From Sphingomonas gei (GTDB lineage Bacteria > Pseudomonadota > Alphaproteobacteria > Sphingomonadales > Sphingomonadaceae), in NCBI RefSeq assembly GCF_004792685.1, contig NZ_SRXT01000006.1, positions 1 through 64,000 of the forward strand: a DNA stretch of 64,000 bases, in the 5' to 3' direction. Position numbers and translations under genes: made by a program. The notes under the pieces were generated by a model, which was given only the letters and a program-made list of their open reading frames with translations, ran no database searches and was not told the DNA's origin. Positions 58,573 to 64,000 of this stretch are shown here, piece by piece. Position 1 is the stretch's first letter. Every line of letters starts with the position of its first letter.

Positions 58573-61248
58573 ATGAAGAAACTCGATTTGCTCGCGGCGA
58601 CGGCACTTGCGTTGCTGATGGCGACGCCCGCGTTCGCGCAGGATGCGGCTCCGGCCGCCGACCAGGCCCAGACCGACGATTATGAGGGCGCCAACGACAT
58701 AGTCGTCACGGCGACGCGGCGCAACGAGACCGTGCAGGACGTGCCGATCGCGATCACCGCGATCGGGCCCGAGCTGCTCCAGAATGCCGGCGTCGACAAT
58801 GTCCGCGACCTCGAGCAGCTGGCGCCGTCGCTGCAGAGCTCGACCGGCCAGTCCTCGGCGACGGGCACGACGATCTATCTGCGCGGCATCACCACCGGCG
58901 GCGACAATCCCGGCTTCGAGCCCGCGGTCGGCGTGTTCATCGACGGCGTGTTCCGCGCCCGCGCCGGCGTGGCGATCTCCGAGCTTCCCGAGCTCGAGCG
59001 CGTCGAAGTGCTGCGCGGGCCGCAGGGCACCTTGTTCGGCCGCAACACGTCGGCCGGCGCGCTCAGCATCTTCACCGCGCTGCCGCAGTTCGAGACGCAT
59101 GCCTATGTCGAGGGCATGGCCGGCAATTACGGCGCGTACGGCGTCAAGGGCGCGATCACCGGGCCGGTGAGCAGCTCGCTCGCGCTGCGGCTGGACGGCG
59201 GCTATCGCAAGCGCGACGGCTATATCCGCGACGCAAACAGCGACCGTTCGATCAACGATATCGACCGCTGGAACGTCCGCGGTCAGGCGCTGCTCGACAC
59301 CGGCGACATCACCTTCCGGCTGATCGGCGACTATTACAAGACCGACGAGCAATGCTGCGGCGCGGTCTCGGTAGTGCGCGGTGCGCTCGCGCCGGCGCTC
59401 CAGAGCATCGCCGCGGCGCAGGGGCTGGTCGGCCTCTACACCGGGCCGGGGAGCGATCGCATTCAGGCGATGTCGCCGAACCGCGACTATGCCGAGAAGG
59501 TCAAGGACTGGGGCGTTTCGGGCGAGCTCAACTGGGACCTCGGCGGCACCAAGCTGACGTCGATCACGGCCTATCGCAACTGGCAGGTGGTGCGGAACCA
59601 GGACATCGACTTTTCGGGCGTCGATCGTGCCTATCGCAACGGCTATCGCAACGAACTCATCGACTTCACCCAGGAGCTGCGGCTGCAGGGTTCGGCGTTC
59701 GGCGGCAAGCTCGACTGGCTGATCGGCGGCTTCTACCTCAACGAGACCAACAAGCTGCGCGACGTGGTGCAGATCGGCAATGACGGCAATCGCTATGTCG
59801 ATACGGTGTTCGCCGGCCAGCTTCGCGCCGGGTTCGGGACGCCGTTGCAATTCTTCGGCTCGCTCGGCCCGACGGTACCGACGCTCGGGGGCGCGCTGCT
59901 CAATCCGGCGGTTCCCAACACGCTGCCGGCGCTGACCGCCGCTTATGGCGCGCTCGCGCCGCTGGTCGGCTGCTTCCGGGCACAGGCGGGCACTGCGCCT
60001 GCGGCCGCCTGCGTGATCCCGAATTATCCGCGGACGCCGATCCCCGGCCTCGCGGCGCTCGCGGCGAGCCCGTTCCCGGGCGCAGTGGCGGGGCAGGGCA
60101 ACAGCCCCGACGATTTCCGCGTCAAGACCAATGCCTTCGCCTTGTTCACCCACAACATCATCAACGTGACCGACGCGGTATCGGTGACGCTGGGTGCGCG
60201 CTGGAACCACGAGAGCAAGGACATGACTGCTTCGATCAACAACAATCTGGGCAGCTGCACCTTCTTCAACCAGGTTCGCGCGGGCAATGCCGCGGCGACG
60301 GCCTATGCCAATGTGCTGCGCCAGATCCCCGGACTGTTCAACAATCTGTTCCTGCTGAGCTGCAACCCGGCGGTGAACACCGAGTTCAACGGCAATTACC
60401 AGGACGATTTCACCGACGACGAAATCACCGGCACCGCCAAATTGGCGTTCAAGGTCTCGGACAAGCTGCTGGCTTATGCGGGCTATGATCACGGCTACAA
60501 ATCGGGCGGCTATAATCTCGACCAGGCGACGTTCGATTCGGTGCTGCTCGGCGGCAACGGCCCGCAGGGTTCGGACCTGCAGTTCGGCGCCGAGACCAAC
60601 GACGCGTACGAGATCGGCTTCAAGGCGAGCCCAAGCCGCGCCTTCTCGCTCAACGTCGCGGCATTCTACATGAACTTCTACAACCTCCAGTCGCTGGTGT
60701 TCTCGGGCAACAATTTCGTCGTCCAGAATGTCGACAAGAGCATCAGCAAGGGGCTCGAGATCGAGTCGACGATCCGCCCGACGCGCAACCTGACCTTCCA
60801 GCTCGGCTATAGCTGGATCAGCGCCAAATACGACAAGTCGAACAACTTCACCGGCACGCCGCTGCAGGGCCAGGAAGGTCAACAATTCAACAACCAGCCC
60901 GAGCATACCGTGACGGTCGCAACCACCTGGACGCCGAAGCTGAGCGACGGGATCAACGGCCTGATCCATGTCGACATGCGCTACAACAGCGAAGTGACGG
61001 TTCCGTCGAGCAATCCCAACCCGGTGACCGGGCGGACCGCGATCTACAACGAAGGCTATCCGCTGGTGAACGCGGCGATCGGCGTGACCTCGGCGAACGG
61101 GAAGTGGCGGGGCGAGTTCTTCGTCGAGAATCTCACCAACCAATTCTATTACATCACCGGCTTCGCGGTGCCCGAGCAGACCGGCAATTATGCCGGCTAT
61201 CCGGGGTATCCGCGCTTCTTTGGCGGGCGGGTTCGCGTCGGGTTCTGA
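58573..61248 (+). CDS. TonB-dependent outer-membrane receptor, second copy
   Basis: This 891-residue receptor has a signal peptide (KLDLLAATALALLMATPAFA), TonB box DIVVTATRR, plug domain (VQDVPIAITAIGPELLQNAG, IYLRGITTGGDNPGFEP, LPELERVEVLRGPQGTLFGR), and barrel ending GRVRVGF. Long extracellular loops contain two cysteine pairs (around CFRAQAGTAPAAAC and LGSCTFF..LLSCNP), which may form disulfides. The FLFGRNTSAG-type plug is common for complex organic substrates in sphingomonads. AGGAGAGG precedes the ATG. Confidence 0.93.
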   Translation: MKKLDLLAATALALLMATPAFAQDAAPAADQAQTDDYEGANDIVVTATRRNETVQDVPIAITAIGPELLQNAGVDNVRDLEQLAPSLQSSTGQSSATGTTIYLRGITTGGDNPGFEPAVGVFIDGVFRARAGVAISELPELERVEVLRGPQGTLFGRNTSAGALSIFTALPQFETHAYVEGMAGNYGAYGVKGAITGPVSSSLALRLDGGYRKRDGYIRDANSDRSINDIDRWNVRGQALLDTGDITFRLIGDYYKTDEQCCGAVSVVRGALAPALQSIAAAQGLVGLYTGPGSDRIQAMSPNRDYAEKVKDWGVSGELNWDLGGTKLTSITAYRNWQVVRNQDIDFSGVDRAYRNGYRNELIDFTQELRLQGSAFGGKLDWLIGGFYLNETNKLRDVVQIGNDGNRYVDTVFAGQLRAGFGTPLQFFGSLGPTVPTLGGALLNPAVPNTLPALTAAYGALAPLVGCFRAQAGTAPAAACVIPNYPRTPIPGLAALAASPFPGAVAGQGNSPDDFRVKTNAFALFTHNIINVTDAVSVTLGARWNHESKDMTASINNNLGSCTFFNQVRAGNAAATAYANVLRQIPGLFNNLFLLSCNPAVNTEFNGNYQDDFTDDEITGTAKLAFKVSDKLLAYAGYDHGYKSGGYNLDQATFDSVLLGGNGPQGSDLQFGAETNDAYEIGFKASPSRAFSLNVAAFYMNFYNLQSLVFSGNNFVVQNVDKSISKGLEIESTIRPTRNLTFQLGYSWISAKYDKSNNFTGTPLQGQEGQQFNNQPEHTVTVATTWTPKLSDGINGLIHVDMRYNSEVTVPSSNPNPVTGRTAIYNEGYPLVNAAIGVTSANGKWRGEFFVENLTNQFYYITGFAVPEQTGNYAGYPGYPRFFGGRVRVGF

Positions 61249-61298
61249 GGTTAGATCGGCGAGACGGAGCGAGCTTACGGCGTATCGACACTCAAAAT

Positions 61299-61441
61299 CC
61301 TCCTCCCTGATAGGGAGGGGTTAGGGGTGGGTTAGGAAAGGCCGGGCTCGATGCCCGGCCTTTGCTTTATTCCGAGCAGTTCGTTGGGCTCGCCTTCGGC
61401 TCGCACCCACCCCCGACCCCTCCCTTGCAGGGAGGGGAGGC
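61299..61441. repeat. Large palindrome after the second TonB receptor
   Basis: The left arm (CCTCCTCCCTGATAGGGAGG, then GGGGTGGGTTAGG) is the inverse of the right arm (GCACCCACCCCCGACCCCTC, then GCAGGGAGGGGAGG). It is related to 355-486. A terminator-like hairpin lies in its spacer. Confidence 0.75.
61337..61363 (+). terminator. Rho-independent terminator of the TonB receptor gene
   Basis: The 11-bp stem AAAGGCCGGGC/GCCCGGCCTTT with a 5-base loop is followed by GCTTTATT, about 90 bases after the stop. Confidence 0.72.
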
Positions 61442-61519
61442 CCTCGGGCGAATGTCGATACCAGCCTGGAGCCGCTTCACCACTGATCCAGGAGCACTGG
61501 CCGTTTCAACTCGAGTGGG

Positions 61520-62122
61520 TCAGCGCTCGAACAGATGATCGAGCGCGCTGGCGGGCAGGCACCAGAACAACGCGACCAACGCCGCGCAGGCGAGGCCGAG
61601 CGCGGGCGAGACGAAGGTGAACGCGATCCCCGAGGCATAGAGCGCGCTGGCCGCCATGCCCTTGCGGAGCGCGAGGCGGTGATAGGCGCGCGACTCTTCG
61701 GACTGGCTGCCGGTGCGCCGGATCGTGCGCTGCAGCCACCCGTAAGTGAACGACGGCAGCAGCATGATGCCCATATAAACGAGCGTCGCGTCGCGGCTGA
61801 AGATCTGCTCGCCGAGATAGGCGGTGCCGAACGGGATCAGCGACAGCGTGAAGATCAATGCGATGTTCGACCAGAGCAGCCCGTTGGTCACGCGCGTGGC
61901 GTGGTGGAACAGCCGGTGGTGGTTGACCCAGTAGATCGAGACATAGGCGAAGCTGAGCGCATAGGCGACGAACACCGGCCAGAGATGGAGCAAAGGGCCC
62001 CAGCCCGGCGCCTCGGGCGCGTGCATCTCGAGCACCATGATCGTGACGACGATCGCGATGACGGCGTCGGAATAGGCTTCGACGCGGGTTACGCCGGCGC
62101 GGCCTTCGGTTTCTTCTGGCAT
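61520..62122 (-). CDS. TMEM175/DUF1211 family potassium-channel-like protein
   Basis: This 200-residue protein opens with RVEAYSDAVIAIVVTIMVLE, matching the R-x3-FSD-A motif (with Tyr for Phe) of the TMEM175 potassium-channel family. Six membrane segments are visible, including YVSIYWVNHHRLFHH and IALIFTLSLIPFGTAYLG. The bacterial versions are K+-permeable. I chose ATG 62122, preceded by GGGGGA; a GTG seven codons upstream is less likely. It is monocistronic. Confidence 0.88.
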   Translation of the reverse strand: MPEETEGRAGVTRVEAYSDAVIAIVVTIMVLEMHAPEAPGWGPLLHLWPVFVAYALSFAYVSIYWVNHHRLFHHATRVTNGLLWSNIALIFTLSLIPFGTAYLGEQIFSRDATLVYMGIMLLPSFTYGWLQRTIRRTGSQSEESRAYHRLALRKGMAASALYASGIAFTFVSPALGLACAALVALFWCLPASALDHLFER

Positions 62123-62190
62123 GGGGTCCCCCTGCGATTGCACGGGAGAGCCTAGCCGAAATGGCGAGGGGTGCCAGTTTGAAGTCCAGC

Positions 62191-62222
62191 GCTCCCTCTC
62201 CCCGCGAGCGGGGAGAGGGAGC
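62191..62222. repeat. Perfect 15-bp-arm palindrome
   Basis: GCTCCCTCTCCCCGC and GCGGGGAGAGGGAGC are exact inverses around GA. It lies between two minus-strand genes, just after the YceI stop. No T-run follows, so it may not end transcription. Confidence 0.8.
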
Positions 62223-62230
62223 AGAGTAGA

Positions 62231-62872
62231 TCAGTCCTTCGTAAAGGCCGCGGCGATCTTGAGTTTCACTTCGTCCGAGACCATCGGGACGCCGAAGCCG
62301 ATGCCGAACTCGGTCCGCTTGATCGTGGCGAGCGCCTCGAAGCCGAGATTGTCCTTGCCGCCCATCTGCGCGGGCGACTTGCCGGCGCCGTAGAAGGAGA
62401 CGTCGAGCGTCACCGGCTTGGTCACGCCGTTGAGCGTGAGATTGCCGGTGACCTTGGCGGTCTGGCCGCTCGCGACGACTTTGGTCGAGACGAATCGCGC
62501 GTCCGCCGGCGTCGGGCCGAAGAAGTCGGGCTTGCTGGCGGCTTCCTTGGGCGCGCGCAGCAGATGGCCGGTGAGGCCGGCGCTGGCGGTGACGACCTTG
62601 GACACCGGAATGGTGATGTCGACCTTGGCGGCGGAGGGATTCTTGGGATCGAGCGTGAGATTGCCGCTGATCTCGCCGAACAATCCGAAATAGGGCGTGA
62701 AGCCGAGGTGATCGACTTGCCATTCGATCAGCGTGTGGCCGGGATCGGCAGTGTAGCTGCCGGCAGTGACGAGCGCCGGATTCTTCGAGCCGGGAACCTG
62801 CATCGCCTGCTGCGCGACGAGCGGGGTGGCGACGAGCAATGTGGCGGCAAGGGCGATAGTGCGGATGCGCAT
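62231..62872 (-). CDS. YceI family periplasmic lipid-binding protein
   Basis: This 213-residue protein has a signal peptide (RIRTIALAATLLVATPLVAQ) and a YceI lipocalin-like barrel: SYTADPGHTLIEWQVDHLGF, FGEISGNLTLD, DFFGPTPADARFVSTKV, GNLTLNGVTKPVTLDVSF, and KRTEFGIGFGVPMVSDEVKL. YceI proteins bind isoprenoid lipids in the periplasm. The ATG at 62872 is preceded by AGGCTTCCC on the minus strand. It stands alone. Confidence 0.94.
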   Translation of the reverse strand: MRIRTIALAATLLVATPLVAQQAMQVPGSKNPALVTAGSYTADPGHTLIEWQVDHLGFTPYFGLFGEISGNLTLDPKNPSAAKVDITIPVSKVVTASAGLTGHLLRAPKEAASKPDFFGPTPADARFVSTKVVASGQTAKVTGNLTLNGVTKPVTLDVSFYGAGKSPAQMGGKDNLGFEALATIKRTEFGIGFGVPMVSDEVKLKIAAAFTKD

Positions 62873-62965
62873 AGGGAAGCCTCCTGTTGACACTTGCCCA
62901 TGTCCGACGATTCTCGCGGAGCGTCAAACGACAAGATGGAAACCGATGTTTTCCGTAAAGCAGAA

Positions 62966-62991
62966 CGGGCCGCGGGGTGCCCCGCGGCCCG
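62966..62991 (-). terminator. Rho-independent terminator of ilvC
   Basis: On the minus strand CGGGCCGCGGGG..CCCCGCGGCCCG forms a strong 10-12-bp stem followed by TTCTGCTTTA. It lies 11 bases after the ilvC stop. Confidence 0.75.
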
Positions 62992-63002
62992 GTCGGCGTG
63001 CG

Positions 63003-64000
<998 letters not shown>

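Noticed and set aside
58417..61143. A 908-codon open frame antisense to the second TonB receptor
   Set aside because: Same compositional effect; no recognisable domain, low-complexity sequence, no ribosome site.

Overview
The window looks like a chromosomal segment of a Sphingomonas-like alphaproteobacterium (Sphingomonadaceae). This rests on uniformly high GC with strong third-position GC, two large TonB-dependent receptors, a serine palmitoyltransferase beside its own acyl carrier protein (the start of sphingolipid synthesis), orphan Flp pilins, many proteins of DUF families common in sphingomonads, and several families of intergenic palindromes. I see no prophage, insertion sequence, CRISPR array, origin or rRNA operon. 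Most of the window is housekeeping DNA with tightly packed, often 1-8 bp overlapping genes.

Layout. 1-3.3 kb: end of kduI, then kduD-kdgK and an exported esterase (uronate/pectin-type sugar catabolism), closed by tRNA-Thr. 3.3-6.3 kb: a minus-strand DUF429 plus two tandem YjbR-like genes, then rarA. 6.3-8.1 kb: a PadR regulator with DUF2218 partner, flanked by repeat-rich non-coding DNA. 8.1-11 kb: GT4 glycosyltransferase and an exported acetamidase-like protein. 11-18.9 kb: radA, an RNase H-like protein, an rRNA pseudouridine synthase, lipocalin, a membrane-anchored HTH-DUF4019 protein, cvpA, a NifU-like scaffold, a CPA2 K+/H+ antiporter and small proteins. 18.9-22.5 kb: a serine hydrolase and an M1 aminopeptidase. 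22.7-28.3 kb: aroB-aroK, an unknown exported protein with a 45-residue membrane partner, xerD and accA. 28.4-33 kb: three Flp pilins, mutT, methyltransferase, comF, glutaredoxin, nitrilase-family amidase, DUF1178, tRNA-Arg. 33.1-36.6 kb: acp-spt and a hybrid histidine kinase. 36.7-39 kb: TetR, GNAT, rpmA-rplU. 39.2-46.7 kb: TonB receptor, hspQ, tRNA-Ser, an Lrp-type regulator divergent from putA. 46.7-49.3 kb: metE behind a palindromic operator and a cobalamin riboswitch. 49.4-52.9 kb: M28 peptidase and a run of tiny proteins (HTH-like, SWIB, DUF2945, lipoprotein). 53-58.3 kb: leuA with a leucine-rich leader peptide, PRC-barrel protein, quinone oxidoreductase, folE-folM-folB. 58.5-64 kb: second TonB receptor, TMEM175-like channel, YceI, and ilvC running off the right edge.

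How they work together. Amino-acid biosynthesis (aroB/K, leuA, ilvC, metE) and folate synthesis dominate. metE appears doubly controlled, by DNA-binding protein and by B12. leuA appears controlled by a translated leader. The least explained material is intergenic: a roughly 157-bp element with CTAG-ended inverted termini whose ends coincide with the stop codons of neighbouring genes, an 11-bp tandem array upstream of padR, and a composite motif shared between 6.4 kb and 51.2 kb.
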